The notes: generated from the letters alone by a model not told the origin. 64,000 nt of DNA from Paenibacillus shirakamiensis (GCF_017874255.1 NZ_JAGGLD010000001.1:62001-126000), one strand, 5' to 3'. Shown: positions 26,154 through 37,108, counted from the stretch's first letter. A program made the numbers and translations.

Positions 26154-28319
26154 ATGTTTAAGAGGTTTTTCGGTGTTCTCCAAAGAGTAGGTAAGGCTTT
26201 GATGACTCCGGTTGCGATTCTTCCAGCTGCAGGCCTGCTTCTGGGAATTGGGAACATGTTAATTAGTGAGGACTTCTTGAAATTAGTACCATTCCTTAAT
26301 AATTCAGGTGTGCATGCCGTAGCATTTGTACTCATGAATGCAGGACAAATTGTTTTTGATAACTTGTCGCTCCTATTTGCAGTGGGGGTAGCGATAGGAT
26401 TAGCTGGAGGAGAAGGCGTAGCCGCTTTGGCAGCCATTGTCGGATTCCTAGTTATGAATATCACGATGAGTGGTGTCATCGGTGTAACCCCTGCGATGGT
26501 TGGTCAAAATCAAGCGTATGCTAGTGTGCTCGGTATACCGACACTGGCTACAGGCGTCTTCGGTGGTATTATTGTCGGGATTTTAGCCGCATCCATGTAC
26601 AATCGCTTCTTCAGAATTGAGTTACCTTCTTACTTAGGCTTTTTTGCAGGAAAGCGGTTCGTTCCCATTATGACGGCGGCCACTTCCCTTTTGCTTGGGT
26701 TGATTATGGTTATTGTGTGGCCCCCGATTCAGCATGGACTGAATTACTTGTCTCACAACATGATTGATACCAACAAAACACTGGCAGCATTTATCTTTGG
26801 TGTTGTCGAGCGATCTTTGATTCCATTTGGTCTCCATCATATTTTCTATTCGCCATTCTGGTTCGAATTCGGAGAATATACAAGCAAGGCAGGGCAAGTG
26901 ATTCGAGGAGATCAGCATATCTTTATGCAACAATTACGTGATGGCGTGCCATTCACTGCCGGTACATTTATGACAGGTAAATTCCCGTTCATGATGTTCG
27001 GACTTCCTGCTGCGGCGCTAGCGATTTATCATGAAGCCCGCCCAGAACATAAGAAGTATATTGCAGGGATTATGGGTTCTGCGGCACTGACATCTTTCTT
27101 AACTGGTATTACAGAGCCGATAGAGTTCTCCTTCTTATTCGTAGCTCCTATCTTGTTCGCCGTTCACTGTGTGTTCGCAGGTCTTTCCTTTATGACCATG
27201 TACATACTGAACGTGAAGATCGGGATGACGTTCTCGGGTGGATTAATTGATTATTTAATCTTCGGTGTCATTCCTAACCGAACGCCGTGGTACTTAGTAA
27301 TTGTGGTAGGTCTTGTGTTCGCGGTTATTTATTACTTTGGATTCCGCTTTATTATCCGTAAGTTCAATCTGAAGACTCCGGGTCGCGAAGATCCTACAGA
27401 TGAAGCAGAGGATAACCAAGCTCCAAGGGGTAAAGTTACGAATGATGAATTACCTGGTAATATTCTAGCGGCTCTTGGAGGTCAGGCGAATATTACTCAT
27501 CTGGATGCTTGTATTACAAGACTTCGTGTAGAGGTTAAGGATAAAGGTCAAGTGAAGAAAGATCGTCTCAAATCACTAGGTGCTTCCGGTGTACTCGAAG
27601 TCGGTAACAACGTACAAGCGATTTTCGGGACACGTTCAGATACAATTAAGAGTCAGATTCAAGACATCATTAGTGGCAAGACGCCTACAGTAAAAGTCCC
27701 TTCTGCTGAAGAAGTAGCAGAGACAATTCCAGAAGTAGGTACTCCGGGTTCGGATTCAGTAGTATTGAAGAAAGATGAACTCAATCAAGATACAGCTAAA
27801 GTAAATGCGGGAACTAAGCCAGCCGAGGCGGAACAAGAAGCTGCGCAAGACGGAGATGCTCTAATTAAAGAAGACATTGTCGCTCCTGCGAATGGTGAAT
27901 TGCTGCCGATTACCGAAGTACCCGATCCTGTATTTGCTGAGAAAATGACGGGTGATGGATTTGCATTCTTACCTTCGGATGGCACCATTGGGTCGCCCGT
28001 ATACGGCAAAGTATTCAATGTCTTCCCAACCAAACATGCGATTGGTATCATGTCAGACGGCGGTAAGGAAGTACTCGTTCATATTGGTGTGAATACGGTT
28101 AAGCTGAAAGGTCAAGGATTTAATGTCTTGATCAAAGAAGGAGACTTAGTCTCCGCAGGGCAACCGATCATGGAAGTGGATTTAGATTATGTGAAAGCCC
28201 ATGCACCTTCAATCATTTCACCGATCATCTTCTCTAACTTACCGGAAGGCTCAGAGGTGACGCTCCTCACACCAGGCACGACGAAGCGAGGCCAAGGCGA
28301 CATCATTGAGATCAAATAA
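26154..28319 (+). CDS. ptsG: glucose-specific PTS permease EIICBA
   Basis: PtsG imports and phosphorylates glucose. The 721-residue fusion has EIIC membrane channel (about 1-405), EIIB (about 430-510) with the phosphocysteine C453 in [10 protein letters not shown], and EIIA (about 565-720) with H628 in PTKHAIG and the phosphohistidine H643 in VLVHIGVN. An acidic linker of about 60 residues joins B and A. The start ATG 26154 follows GAGGAGG. It also signals glucose state to GlcT by phosphorylation. ptsH follows after 82 bp. Confidence 0.97.
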   Translation: MFKRFFGVLQRVGKALMTPVAILPAAGLLLGIGNMLISEDFLKLVPFLNNSGVHAVAFVLMNAGQIVFDNLSLLFAVGVAIGLAGGEGVAALAAIVGFLVMNITMSGVIGVTPAMVGQNQAYASVLGIPTLATGVFGGIIVGILAASMYNRFFRIELPSYLGFFAGKRFVPIMTAATSLLLGLIMVIVWPPIQHGLNYLSHNMIDTNKTLAAFIFGVVERSLIPFGLHHIFYSPFWFEFGEYTSKAGQVIRGDQHIFMQQLRDGVPFTAGTFMTGKFPFMMFGLPAAALAIYHEARPEHKKYIAGIMGSAALTSFLTGITEPIEFSFLFVAPILFAVHCVFAGLSFMTMYILNVKIGMTFSGGLIDYLIFGVIPNRTPWYLVIVVGLVFAVIYYFGFRFIIRKFNLKTPGREDPTDEAEDNQAPRGKVTNDELPGNILAALGGQANITHLDACITRLRVEVKDKGQVKKDRLKSLGASGVLEVGNNVQAIFGTRSDTIKSQIQDIISGKTPTVKVPSAEEVAETIPEVGTPGSDSVVLKKDELNQDTAKVNAGTKPAEAEQEAAQDGDALIKEDIVAPANGELLPITEVPDPVFAEKMTGDGFAFLPSDGTIGSPVYGKVFNVFPTKHAIGIMSDGGKEVLVHIGVNTVKLKGQGFNVLIKEGDLVSAGQPIMEVDLDYVKAHAPSIISPIIFSNLPEGSEVTLLTPGTTKRGQGDIIEIK

Positions 28320-28401
28320 TTGTTTTTATCCGAGGTAACTTACCTCATCTATATAGCTAACAACAATCCAAATTATAAGAAGAAAGCGAGATGTTTGAAT
28401 T

Positions 28402-28677
28402 ATGCAAAAGAACTTTAAAATCGTTGATGAAGATGGAATCCACGCACGCCCAGCTACAGCTTTGGTAAATACAGCTAATAAATTTAAAGGTGCTGAATCA
28501 TTTGCTGAAGCAAATGGTAAAAAAGTTACACTAAAATCCATTCTAGGTGTTCTTTCTCTGGGCCTTGAACAAGGAGATTCCATTGTTCTTTCTTCCGAAG
28601 GGGAAGAAGCAGAAGCTGCATTGAACGCTTTGTCTGAAGTTATGGTTAATGAAGGGCTAGGCGAAATCAATGGTTAA
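28402..28677 (+). CDS. ptsH: phosphocarrier protein HPr
   Basis: HPr passes phosphate from EI to PTS permeases and, when phosphorylated on serine, is a CcpA corepressor. The 91-residue protein has the catalytic H14 in GIHARPAT and the regulatory S46 in [11 protein letters not shown], so both regulatory modes are available. It overlaps ptsI by 8 bp. The ptsG-ptsH gap contains a small GAGGTAA/TTACCTC hairpin (28332-28346) without a T-run, perhaps an RNA-processing or stabilising element. Confidence 0.97.
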   Translation: MQKNFKIVDEDGIHARPATALVNTANKFKGAESFAEANGKKVTLKSILGVLSLGLEQGDSIVLSSEGEEAEAALNALSEVMVNEGLGEING

Positions 28678-30382
28678 ATTGGAGGGTATTGCCGCATCTG
28701 CGGGCGTGGCGATAGCTCCTGCTTTCAAGCTTGAACACCCTGATTACACCGTGACGAAGCGGGATATTCAAGATATTCCCGCTGAAATCGCAAAGTTGGA
28801 CGAGGCGCTTGCCAAATCTCAACAGGAACTTGAAAGTATCAAGGAACGTACACGCCAGGAGCTAGGAGATAAGAAGGCTGAGATTTTTGAGTCTCATTTG
28901 CTTATTTTGAATGACCCCGAGTTGATTAATCCCGTTCGAGATAAAATTACGGAAGATTCCATAAACGCAGAGTATGCCTTGAATGAGACGGCTGCTCAGT
29001 TCATCTCGATGTTCGAAAATATGAAGAGCGCTTATCTTCAAGAAAGAGCGGCGGATATGCGGGACGTTACAAAGCGTATTTTGACGCATCTTCTAGGACT
29101 AACTTATGTGAATCCCGCAGAGATCGATAAAGAAGTGATCGTGATCGCTGAAGATTTGACTCCATCGGATACAGCGCAACTGAACCGTAAATACGTTCTA
29201 GGTTTCACCACGAACATCGGTGGGCGTACGTCCCACTCCGCCATTATGGCTCGTTCCCTTGAAATTCCTGCGGTAGTAGGAACTAAAGAAGTCGTAGCCA
29301 AAGTAAATAACGGCGATTTGATTATCGTGGATGGTCTGGATGGTAAGGTTATCATTAATCCGACCGAAGAGTTACTAGAACAATACAAGCACAAGCAGAA
29401 GGTGTACCAAGAGCAGCGGGCAGAATGGAACAAGCTACGTGATGAGCATACCGTTTCCAAAGATGGTGTGCATGTAGAGCTTGCAGCCAACATTGGTACG
29501 CCGAACGATGTACAAGGGATTCTGGATAATGGCGGCGAAGGCGTAGGTCTTTACCGTACAGAGTTCCTCTATATGGGCCGGGACAAACTTCCGAGTGAAG
29601 AAATTCAGTTCAATGCCTACAAGACGGTACTTGAGCGTATGGAAGGTAAGCCGGTCGTAGTGCGTACCCTGGATATCGGTGGAGATAAAGAGCTTCCTTA
29701 TTTAGATCTTCCGAAAGAAATGAATCCCTTCTTAGGGTTCCGTGCCATCCGTCTCTGCTTGGATCGTACAGATATTTTCCGTACCCAGCTTCGTGCTTTG
29801 CTTCGTGCAAGTGTGTATGGTAACTTGCGAATTATGTTCCCTATGATTGCCACTTTGGATGAATTCCGAAATGCGAAGGGTTTGCTTCAGGAAGAACAAG
29901 CGAAGCTTGCTTCTGAAGGTATAGAGGTCTCCGATAGTATCCAGCTCGGTATCATGGTTGAAATTCCGTCCACGGCCATTATTGCGGATCAGTTTGCCAA
30001 AGAAGTTGATTTCTTCAGTATTGGAACGAATGACCTTATTCAATATACGATGGCTGCTGACCGGATGAATGAACGTGTATCTTATCTGTATCAACCTTAT
30101 AACCCAGCCATTCTACGTCTGGTAAAAATGGTTATTGATGCAGCCCACAAAGAAGGCCGCTGGGCCGGAATGTGCGGAGAGATGGCGGGCGACACTACGG
30201 CCATTCCATTGTTATTAGGTCTTGGACTGGATGAGTTCAGTATGAGTGCAACGTCCATACTTCCAGCCCGTTCTTTAATTTCGAAATTGTCCAAAGCGGA
30301 CATGCAAGAACTTGCTGCGAAAGCACTGGATATGCAGACGAATGACCAAGTTATCGCTTTGGTGAATAGTCTCGACGTATAG
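28670..30382 (+). CDS. ptsI: phosphoenolpyruvate-protein phosphotransferase (EI)
   Basis: EI autophosphorylates from phosphoenolpyruvate and charges HPr. The 570-residue protein has the active-site histidine H189 in [13 protein letters not shown] and the C-terminal PEP-binding barrel with the essential Cys in GMCGEMAGD. The start ATG 28670 overlaps the ptsH stop with no separate strong ribosome site, implying translational coupling. A strong terminator follows. Confidence 0.97.
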   Translation: MVKLEGIAASAGVAIAPAFKLEHPDYTVTKRDIQDIPAEIAKLDEALAKSQQELESIKERTRQELGDKKAEIFESHLLILNDPELINPVRDKITEDSINAEYALNETAAQFISMFENMKSAYLQERAADMRDVTKRILTHLLGLTYVNPAEIDKEVIVIAEDLTPSDTAQLNRKYVLGFTTNIGGRTSHSAIMARSLEIPAVVGTKEVVAKVNNGDLIIVDGLDGKVIINPTEELLEQYKHKQKVYQEQRAEWNKLRDEHTVSKDGVHVELAANIGTPNDVQGILDNGGEGVGLYRTEFLYMGRDKLPSEEIQFNAYKTVLERMEGKPVVVRTLDIGGDKELPYLDLPKEMNPFLGFRAIRLCLDRTDIFRTQLRALLRASVYGNLRIMFPMIATLDEFRNAKGLLQEEQAKLASEGIEVSDSIQLGIMVEIPSTAIIADQFAKEVDFFSIGTNDLIQYTMAADRMNERVSYLYQPYNPAILRLVKMVIDAAHKEGRWAGMCGEMAGDTTAIPLLLGLGLDEFSMSATSILPARSLISKLSKADMQELAAKALDMQTNDQVIALVNSLDV

Positions 30383-30434
30383 TCATTTGGGTTCTGTACG
30401 TTTTCTTTTTCCAATTCATATTAGGTCTATGCCT

Positions 30435-30468
30435 AACCGGTATCCTTGGGATATCGGTCTTTTTTTTG
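30435..30468 (+). terminator. intrinsic terminator after ptsI
   Basis: ACCGGTATCC pairs with GGATATCGGT around a 3-4-nt loop, followed by eight T. Confidence 0.9.
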
Positions 30469-30543
30469 CAATTTGAATGGGTGGACGTTTATTTTTGGGC
30501 GCTAATGGGCTAAAGTGGTAGAAGATAAAGGAGTGGTAAATCC

Positions 30544-32100
30544 ATGAAAAGCACCTTGAGCAACATCGGCATTATTGATATTGGGTCGAACTCCATTCGG
30601 GTAGTTGTCTATGAAATCTCACCGGAAGGTTTCTATAGAGTGATATTGGAGTCCAAGGAGTCTGCCCGTCTAAGTGAAAAAATAGATTTATCTGGATCGA
30701 TGACCCAAGAAGGGATTCTATCCATCGTACCGGTTTTGCGCGAATTCAAAAACATATGTGATGCTTATCAATGTAGTTCGGTTCGATGCGCCGCAACGGC
30801 AGCGATTCGGAATGCTGTCAATGCAACAGAAATTGTAGAGATGCTAGATGAGAGAACAGGACTTGCGATTGAGCTTTTATCTGGTGAAGAAGAAGCATAT
30901 TATGGATTCCTCGGCGTGGCTCATGGTATGCCGATTGAGAATGGCTTCATTATTGATATTGGAGGGGGAAGTACAGAGATTACGCTGTACCGCAATCGGG
31001 AGCTGCAAAAGAGTGTCTCTTTACCCATTGGAGCCGTGAATTCTAATGCGAGATTTGGTCCAGCGGATCGGACGAAATGGTCTGAAGAAAGTATTCATGA
31101 ATTATGTAAGGATGTAGGAACGCATCTTAAAGAGCATGCTTGGATTAAGGAACATGCAGGACTTCCCATGATCGGGCTTGGAGGAACGATCCGTTCTTTA
31201 GGGAAGCTCGACCAACGCCGCAATAAATATCCTCTTCCCATGACGCATCACTATGTCATCCGAGACGAGGATGTCGATCATTATGCTGAACTGCTTCCTT
31301 CTCTTTCTGTGGAGCAGCGTAAGCGACTGAATGGTCTTTCCAAAAATCGTGTGGACTTAATTGTGCCGGGCGTGCTTATTTTCCATACGGTTCTGAAATA
31401 TTTGAAATCAGAAGTATGCATGATTAGCGGTACGGGGCTGCGGGAAGGATTGCTTCAAGATCGAATAGGAGTGCAGCTCCCGCGAGCGAAGGATGTAATT
31501 AAGGGTCAAGTGAATGGTCTGCTGGCCTTCCACTCTTCCTCACCTAGAGTTCATCTGGACCAAGTGCATACATTAGCGCAGGGCATTCTTCGTTCGTTGG
31601 TGTCCGAATTAAAGGAAGAAGATGAGGAGGCTGAACTGGAGCGACTCATCTATGTATCTTCTATGCTTTACCGAATTGGTAGCTCACTTTGGTATCATCA
31701 ATATGAGAAGCATACATTTTATTGGTTGTTGAATGCTCCGCTTGGAGCGTTAACTCACCGAGAGGTAGTCATGATTGCACTCATCGCTGAATACCGCGCG
31801 GCCAAAGGGAAGCAGCTCAGTACCGATCAGTACCAAGAACACATTATAACAGATGAAGATGCAGTGTGGATTCCGAAGCTCAGTACGCTTCTCCAGTTAG
31901 CTATTGCCTTGGACGTGACTGAGACGCAGCCTGTTGTTCGTCTAGAAGCAGAGCAGAAGGACGGAGTTCTCCTTTTAAAATTAAAATGCCGCGCCCAACC
32001 CTTTGTGGAACTCAAAGAGCTGGAAGCGGCAGCCAAACATTTTCAAAAGGTATGGGACATTAAATTGAAGTGGGAGATTGATCCTTCTTCCACATCTTAA
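30544..32100 (+). CDS. ppx: Ppx/GppA family exopolyphosphatase
   Basis: This 518-residue actin-fold phosphatase hydrolyses polyphosphate and/or pppGpp. The N-terminal phosphate-binding IDIGSNSIRVVVYE (about 10-23) and the second domain motif IDIGGGSTEITLYR (about 138-151) are present, and residues about 310-510 form an HD-like helical region. The start ATG 30544 follows GGAGTGG. It converges on ppk and their 3' ends overlap by 41 bp, an arrangement that pairs synthesis and breakdown of polyphosphate. Confidence 0.9.
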   Translation: MKSTLSNIGIIDIGSNSIRVVVYEISPEGFYRVILESKESARLSEKIDLSGSMTQEGILSIVPVLREFKNICDAYQCSSVRCAATAAIRNAVNATEIVEMLDERTGLAIELLSGEEEAYYGFLGVAHGMPIENGFIIDIGGGSTEITLYRNRELQKSVSLPIGAVNSNARFGPADRTKWSEESIHELCKDVGTHLKEHAWIKEHAGLPMIGLGGTIRSLGKLDQRRNKYPLPMTHHYVIRDEDVDHYAELLPSLSVEQRKRLNGLSKNRVDLIVPGVLIFHTVLKYLKSEVCMISGTGLREGLLQDRIGVQLPRAKDVIKGQVNGLLAFHSSSPRVHLDQVHTLAQGILRSLVSELKEEDEEAELERLIYVSSMLYRIGSSLWYHQYEKHTFYWLLNAPLGALTHREVVMIALIAEYRAAKGKQLSTDQYQEHIITDEDAVWIPKLSTLLQLAIALDVTETQPVVRLEAEQKDGVLLLKLKCRAQPFVELKELEAAAKHFQKVWDIKLKWEIDPSSTS

Positions 32101-34153
32101 TATCCATCGCAGCAAATTGACTGCGGCAAGACGGGAGGTCGTTCGCGATGCTCTCGTATTTGCCGTTTGGCATAAGCTGCTTTGCTTTTACATTATCTTC
32201 AAGGGATAAACGAAGAATCTGAATCACGATGCTGCGGGCTCTCTCGTCATAGACGGGACACATTAATTCAATACGCCGTGTAAGATTACGGGTCATCCAA
32301 TCGGCACTCGATAGCCAGATTTCGGGTTGTCCCCCGTTCTCAAAGTAATAAATACGTGAGTGCTCTAAGAAGCGGTCTACAATACTTCGAACGGTGATCC
32401 GTTCACTTAAATTCTCAACGCCTGGCCGCAAGCAACATACACCACGAATAATCAAGTCGATATAGACTCCTTGCTGGGAAGCCGCATACAGATCATCGAC
32501 AATATCTTGGCTTGATAAAGAGTTCATTTTAGCTATGATTCGAGAAGGTCTGCCGGCCTTAGCATGTTCAGTCTCTCTATCGATTAGCTCTTCAAGTTTG
32601 GTTCGCATATTGTCTGGTGCGAGTGTGATTGCTTGCCAATCTTGTACAGCGGAGTAGCCTGTCATGAGATTAAATAATTCGGAAGCATCCTCACCAATTG
32701 CTGGGTGCGTCGTAAATAGCCCAATGTCCGTGTAAAGGCGTGCTGTACTGTCGTTATAATTTCCTGTGCCAACATGAACATAGCGTTTCAGGTCTTTACC
32801 TTCTTGACGGACAATCAAAAGAATTTTGGCATGTGTCTTAAGCCCAACGAGCCCGTAGACGACATGACAGCCTGCTTTTTCCAGCTTACGCGCCCAAGCA
32901 ATATTCCGTTCCTCATCGAAGCGTGCTTTAAGTTCGACCACAACCGTTACCTGCTTGCCTGACTCCGCAGCATCCGCTAGTGCTTGAATGAGCGGAGAAT
33001 TTCCACTTACCCGGTACAGCGTCATCTTGATCGCCATAACTTGAACGTCTTCAGAGGCCTGCACGATGAAATCTGTGAGCGCATCAAAACATTCATAAGG
33101 GTGATACATGAGTACGTCCCGTTCTCTCAGCACTTCGAAGAAATCATCATGCCCCTCGAACTCCCGAGGATACGGTGGATCATCTTGAGGGTAACGAAGT
33201 TTGGGATTGCCTTTTACTGCTCCTGTAAAATGGCGCAAGAAGGTAAGATCTAGCGGGCCATCTATTTCAAAGATAGCATCTGGGATTTCAAATTCCTCTT
33301 GCAGAAGCTCCAAGGCATATGGATGGAATCCTTTCTGCACTTCCAACCGAACAGGCGCACCCCAGCGGCGCTTGCGTAGTTCTTTCTCAATCTCTTCTAG
33401 TAGATCTTCTGCACCTTCTTCATCAATGGTCAAATCCGCATTCCGGGTTACTCTGAATTCGTGAACAGCAAGTGGAATGTAGCCACTAAATAAGGTCTGA
33501 ATATGATGCTTGATCAATTCTTCAATTAAGATGTAAGCCTGCTTCTTACTATTGGAATGCAGGGGAAGCTTAACGAAGCGCGCTAAATTCGAAGGAATTT
33601 GTACAATAGCGAAATAGGGTTCCTCCTCGGGACGGTCACCTTCCTTTTTCAAGACGACAGCCAGATAGACGAACTGTGTGTGAACTAGGGGGAAAGGACG
33701 ACTCTGATCCACGGCCATAGGCGTTAGAACTGGGAAGATAATATCATGATAATAGGATTCCATAGATTTACACTGAGTAGCATTCAGATCGTCGTATTTA
33801 AGAAGCTGGATATGTTCTTTGACGAGAAGTCTCGAAATTTCTCTGTATGTGCGATACTGAGCGCTGACCATTTTATCTACTCTACTAATCAATCGCTTGT
33901 ACAAGCCCGCAGGAGTGTATCCTGTGAAATCCTTTTTGCTATACCCTGCACGAATCTGGTCCTGAATGCCAGCTACACGTACACTCATGAATTCATCTAA
34001 ATTGCTGGAGACGATCGACAAAAATTTGGCTCTTTCTAAAAGAGGAGTAAGGGGGTCTTGGGCTTCTTGCAGTACGCGCCAGTTGAATTCAATCCAACTC
34101 AAGTCTCGGTTGAGATAACGTGAACCCGTGTCTTTCATTTCTACTTGTGTCAT
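32060..34153 (-). CDS. ppk: polyphosphate kinase 1
   Basis: PPK1 makes inorganic polyphosphate from ATP. The 697-residue protein has the N-terminal YLNRDLSWIEFNWRVLQEA signature and the phospholipase D-like catalytic half with active-site histidines H441 (THAKILL) and H598 (FLEHSRIYYF), plus HVGTGNYND. I chose ATG 34153 behind AAAGGTTG; the frame extends upstream without a better start. The 3' end overlaps ppx on the other strand by 41 bp. Confidence 0.95.
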   Translation of the reverse strand: MTQVEMKDTGSRYLNRDLSWIEFNWRVLQEAQDPLTPLLERAKFLSIVSSNLDEFMSVRVAGIQDQIRAGYSKKDFTGYTPAGLYKRLISRVDKMVSAQYRTYREISRLLVKEHIQLLKYDDLNATQCKSMESYYHDIIFPVLTPMAVDQSRPFPLVHTQFVYLAVVLKKEGDRPEEEPYFAIVQIPSNLARFVKLPLHSNSKKQAYILIEELIKHHIQTLFSGYIPLAVHEFRVTRNADLTIDEEGAEDLLEEIEKELRKRRWGAPVRLEVQKGFHPYALELLQEEFEIPDAIFEIDGPLDLTFLRHFTGAVKGNPKLRYPQDDPPYPREFEGHDDFFEVLRERDVLMYHPYECFDALTDFIVQASEDVQVMAIKMTLYRVSGNSPLIQALADAAESGKQVTVVVELKARFDEERNIAWARKLEKAGCHVVYGLVGLKTHAKILLIVRQEGKDLKRYVHVGTGNYNDSTARLYTDIGLFTTHPAIGEDASELFNLMTGYSAVQDWQAITLAPDNMRTKLEELIDRETEHAKAGRPSRIIAKMNSLSSQDIVDDLYAASQQGVYIDLIIRGVCCLRPGVENLSERITVRSIVDRFLEHSRIYYFENGGQPEIWLSSADWMTRNLTRRIELMCPVYDERARSIVIQILRLSLEDNVKAKQLMPNGKYESIANDLPSCRSQFAAMDIKMWKKDQSPTSI

Positions 34154-34303
34154 ATATAACAACCTTTCACATCGATTCAGTCTGTGGACGAGCGCTATCC
34201 TTATCATTTTACTCTGATGTAGAGAATTGAAAAGCCGACTTTTGTAATCTCTATGTAAAAATTACGACGGCATGTAAGGTTTTTTTACTTTCTAAATATT
34301 TTT

Positions 34304-34339
34304 TACCCAAAAGTGAAAGCATCTAGATCTTTTTGGGTA
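34304..34339. repeat. hairpin in the divergent ppk-rplY spacer
   Basis: TACCCAAAA (34304-34312) pairs with TTTTGGGTA (34331-34339); the 18-nt loop contains the palindrome ATCTAGAT. It lies between divergent genes and so is not an obvious terminator. It could be an operator or a structured leader of rplY. Confidence 0.4.
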
Positions 34340-34477
34340 CATAATAAATAAGGAATTTGCTTCGTAGGTGGCTTAAACTTCTTAAATAAGTAAAAGCTAG
34401 AAGTAAATCGTAGTCTTTGTGTCAGTTTGCGAAGGATGAATTTTAGGCCTTGGCAAAACTTTGAGGAGGGTAATCAG

Positions 34478-35104
34478 ATGTCAGAACATAATGTGAAATT
34501 AAATGCAGAGAAAAGAAACGGTAAATCGAATAGCTCTATGCGTCAACTAAGACAAGAAGGTCGCGTTCCAGGCGTAGTATATGGTACGGAGATGGAAAGC
34601 GTATCTCTTCATGTAGATGCAAAGGAATTGGCTAAAGTCGCTCGGACAGGCCGTTCTGAGTTCTTCCAGCTTACCATTGCTGGTGGCGAAAGCTTCCCAG
34701 CTTTGATCAAGGATGTTCAACAACAACAAGGTAAAATCCTTCACGTTGACTTCCAACATGTATCTAAAAATAAATCGATCCGCGTAAATGTACCTCTTCA
34801 TTATAACGGAACAGCAGAAGGTACAAAATCAGGCGGGATGCTTGAAATTTCTGAGAATCAAGTAGAAGTGGAAGGTCTTCCAGATGCATTGCCAGCGGGC
34901 ATTGATATCGATGTAACGCCTTTCGATAATGGTCATAAGTTGACAGCAGCAGAACTTGTTCTTCCAGAAGGCGTAAATTTAGTTACTCCAGATGACACTC
35001 TTCTTGCTTCTGTAGTGATCCCACGTGCGGTTGAACTTCCAGAAGAGACAGAAGAAGCTGAAAGTGCTGAGGCTTCCAATGAAGCGGAGTCCACTAAAGA
35101 ATAA
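34478..35104 (+). CDS. rplY: large-subunit ribosomal protein L25 / general stress protein Ctc
   Basis: L25 binds 5S rRNA. The 208-residue protein has the N-terminal L25 domain (about 1-95; RQEGRVPGVVYG) and the long TL5/Ctc-type C-terminal beta domain, ending in an acidic, disordered tail rich in Glu and Ala. I chose ATG 34478 with GAGGAGGG upstream; ATG 34427 is in frame but has no ribosome site. In B. subtilis ctc is a sigma-B stress gene; no sigma-B promoter was recognised here. Confidence 0.93.
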   Translation: MSEHNVKLNAEKRNGKSNSSMRQLRQEGRVPGVVYGTEMESVSLHVDAKELAKVARTGRSEFFQLTIAGGESFPALIKDVQQQQGKILHVDFQHVSKNKSIRVNVPLHYNGTAEGTKSGGMLEISENQVEVEGLPDALPAGIDIDVTPFDNGHKLTAAELVLPEGVNLVTPDDTLLASVVIPRAVELPEETEEAESAEASNEAESTKE

Positions 35105-35131
35105 GAAACCCACGGGTTATAGATTTATTAA

Positions 35132-35172
35132 GCAAGCGGTACAAGGGATTATCCTTGTCCGCTTGTTTTTTT
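35132..35172 (+). terminator. intrinsic terminator after rplY
   Basis: CAAGCGGTACAAGG pairs with CCTTGTCCGCTTG, a long stem, followed by TTTTTTT. Confidence 0.9.
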
Positions 35173-35281
35173 GTGTGGAAGGCAATGAGATATTTTCTTT
35201 GATGGTTAGAGAACGGGTGGCACTCGCCTATCTTCCTGCATAGAATGCCTCTAATAGAGGTATGTAGAAAGGAGCGATGAC

Positions 35282-37108
35282 TTGAAGAAGGGAAGAACAA
35301 GTAAGACGTTGAGGAGCAAGTCTAAAGCTTACCGTAACGAGAATCCGAACTTAAATGAATTACGGCTTATAGATCAGGAGAACAATCGACGTGCTCGTCA
35401 GGCGGAGGTCAGAATTGCTCAAGCAGAGGTATCTATAGATGAACGGAATCAGGCGGAAAGTAAGTTTGCGGATGAGGGGGATGAGCAGCTGGGAGTATTG
35501 TTACGTCAAGTTAAGAGCGATGAGTCTGAATTAAACGCAGCATCTACTTTGACTAAGGAACAACAGAAAAGTACTGTAGGTACTTCAGATAAACTGCCCC
35601 CAGTAAGTCGCCTCTATGTGCAGCCTGAATCTTTTGGGCAAAAAGATGATGAAGAAGAAGCTACCATGTTAACTCATTCCGAAACTTGCGAGCTACGTAG
35701 GGATAGCGAAGAAATCAACAGTATAGATGAACCTAAAGGGTCAGCTGGAACCGCTTGGCTTGCAGATTACGCCGTAACCACCATGAATATTGCAGACCGT
35801 GCAATTGTCGGCTCTAAAGTTCAATTGAATTCCTTAACCGGGGAACATTTGGAGGATAATTCAATATCCGCCGAAAAGCTGAAAGATCAATCGATACGGA
35901 GTGAAAAACTTGCAGAGGGTTCCATCCACTCGCAGCATCTAAGCCCAGCCATTATTCATAGCGATTCTCTGCAAGATCAGGCGGTTACCTCTACAAAAAT
36001 CCACAAAAAAGCGATCATCTCTGATCATCTTGCCGAGGGCTGTATTCAGCCGGAGCATCTGGCTTCCCAAGCGATTCGTCAACAGCATATTGGTCATGGG
36101 AGTATTGGGCATAAGGAAATTAGTCATGGAGAGATACTAGGTGCACATCTAGCAGATCGAAGCGTGAATGCAGCTAAAATTGCAGATAAATCTATCAGTA
36201 CTGTGCACTTAATTGATCAGAGTGTTACTTCGGGGAAGTTGGCTCATCAAAGTGTGGTAGCCAATAAAGTGGCAGATGAAGCAATTATCTCACGTCATAT
36301 AGCAACCGGCAGTGTGAATACGGAACATTTAGCCCTCCAAGCTATTACCAGTGAGATTCTGGCTAACGATGCGGTCCAGTCCATCCATGTGGCCGAAGAA
36401 TCGATTGCTGAACATCATCTACAGGATCACGCAGTGACAAGTCTCAAGCTCTCCACGGAGAGCATACATCATCAACACCTTGCTCCAGGCAGTGTGAGAT
36501 CCAAGACGATTGGGGAAGGTGCCGTGCAATCGGCTCATCTAGCACCGAATGCTGTGAATTTCACTCATCTTCAAGCAGAGTCTATCTATGAATATCATGT
36601 TGCTGCAGGGGCTGTTGGCGAAGCGACATTGCACGATCAAGCGGTCACTTCTGCTAAAATTGCCGAGGGAGCTGTTCAGAGCATCCATCTAGCTGCTTCT
36701 AGTGTCCAATCGCATCATGTTGCACAAGAGGCGATAACCGGAGATCTTTTGTCTAGTGCATGCATTGAGCCTAAGCACCTGACTTTCCCTGCTGTGAGAA
36801 CAGAGAAGGGCCAACCTACATTTCAGCAATGCGGAATTGTTCCGTTCTCCTCTACTCAAGGAGAAGCTAGCATTCAGGTGGTAGTGGAGTTCGAGCAACC
36901 GTTCGTAGATGCGAACTATGTTATGGTAGCTACAAGTAACCATGTTGCATGGCGAGTATCTCTTAAGGAAAAAACACCTCAGTCAGCGGTTTTTGTATCG
37001 GTACGAAATGAAGTAGTGTACTCTAGCGATCAAGGAACGGATGAGCCAGGTATGGTGGATGAAGTCATCATCAACTGGATTGCCATCGGCCGTGCGCAGG
37101 GAGCATAA
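35282..37108 (+). CDS. decapeptide-repeat fibre-like protein with a lectin-like C-terminal tip (WIAG-tail type)
   Basis: A 608-residue protein in three parts. Residues 1-171 are charged and low-complexity with no signal peptide. Residues 172-501 (35795-36784) are about 33 successive 10-residue units without a single insertion, of pattern x-x-[SA]-[IV]-x-S-x-[HK]-[LIV]-A (for example DQAVTSAKIA, EGAVQSIHLA), rich in histidine. Such repeats build shafts in phage tail fibres. Residues 502-608 resemble H-type lectin/fibre-tip domains and end in INWIAIGRA. The start TTG 35282 follows AAAGGAG. It is monocistronic. A spore-coat or cell-surface fibre is my best guess; function is not known. Confidence 0.75.
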   Translation: MKKGRTSKTLRSKSKAYRNENPNLNELRLIDQENNRRARQAEVRIAQAEVSIDERNQAESKFADEGDEQLGVLLRQVKSDESELNAASTLTKEQQKSTVGTSDKLPPVSRLYVQPESFGQKDDEEEATMLTHSETCELRRDSEEINSIDEPKGSAGTAWLADYAVTTMNIADRAIVGSKVQLNSLTGEHLEDNSISAEKLKDQSIRSEKLAEGSIHSQHLSPAIIHSDSLQDQAVTSTKIHKKAIISDHLAEGCIQPEHLASQAIRQQHIGHGSIGHKEISHGEILGAHLADRSVNAAKIADKSISTVHLIDQSVTSGKLAHQSVVANKVADEAIISRHIATGSVNTEHLALQAITSEILANDAVQSIHVAEESIAEHHLQDHAVTSLKLSTESIHHQHLAPGSVRSKTIGEGAVQSAHLAPNAVNFTHLQAESIYEYHVAAGAVGEATLHDQAVTSAKIAEGAVQSIHLAASSVQSHHVAQEAITGDLLSSACIEPKHLTFPAVRTEKGQPTFQQCGIVPFSSTQGEASIQVVVEFEQPFVDANYVMVATSNHVAWRVSLKEKTPQSAVFVSVRNEVVYSSDQGTDEPGMVDEVIINWIAIGRAQGA

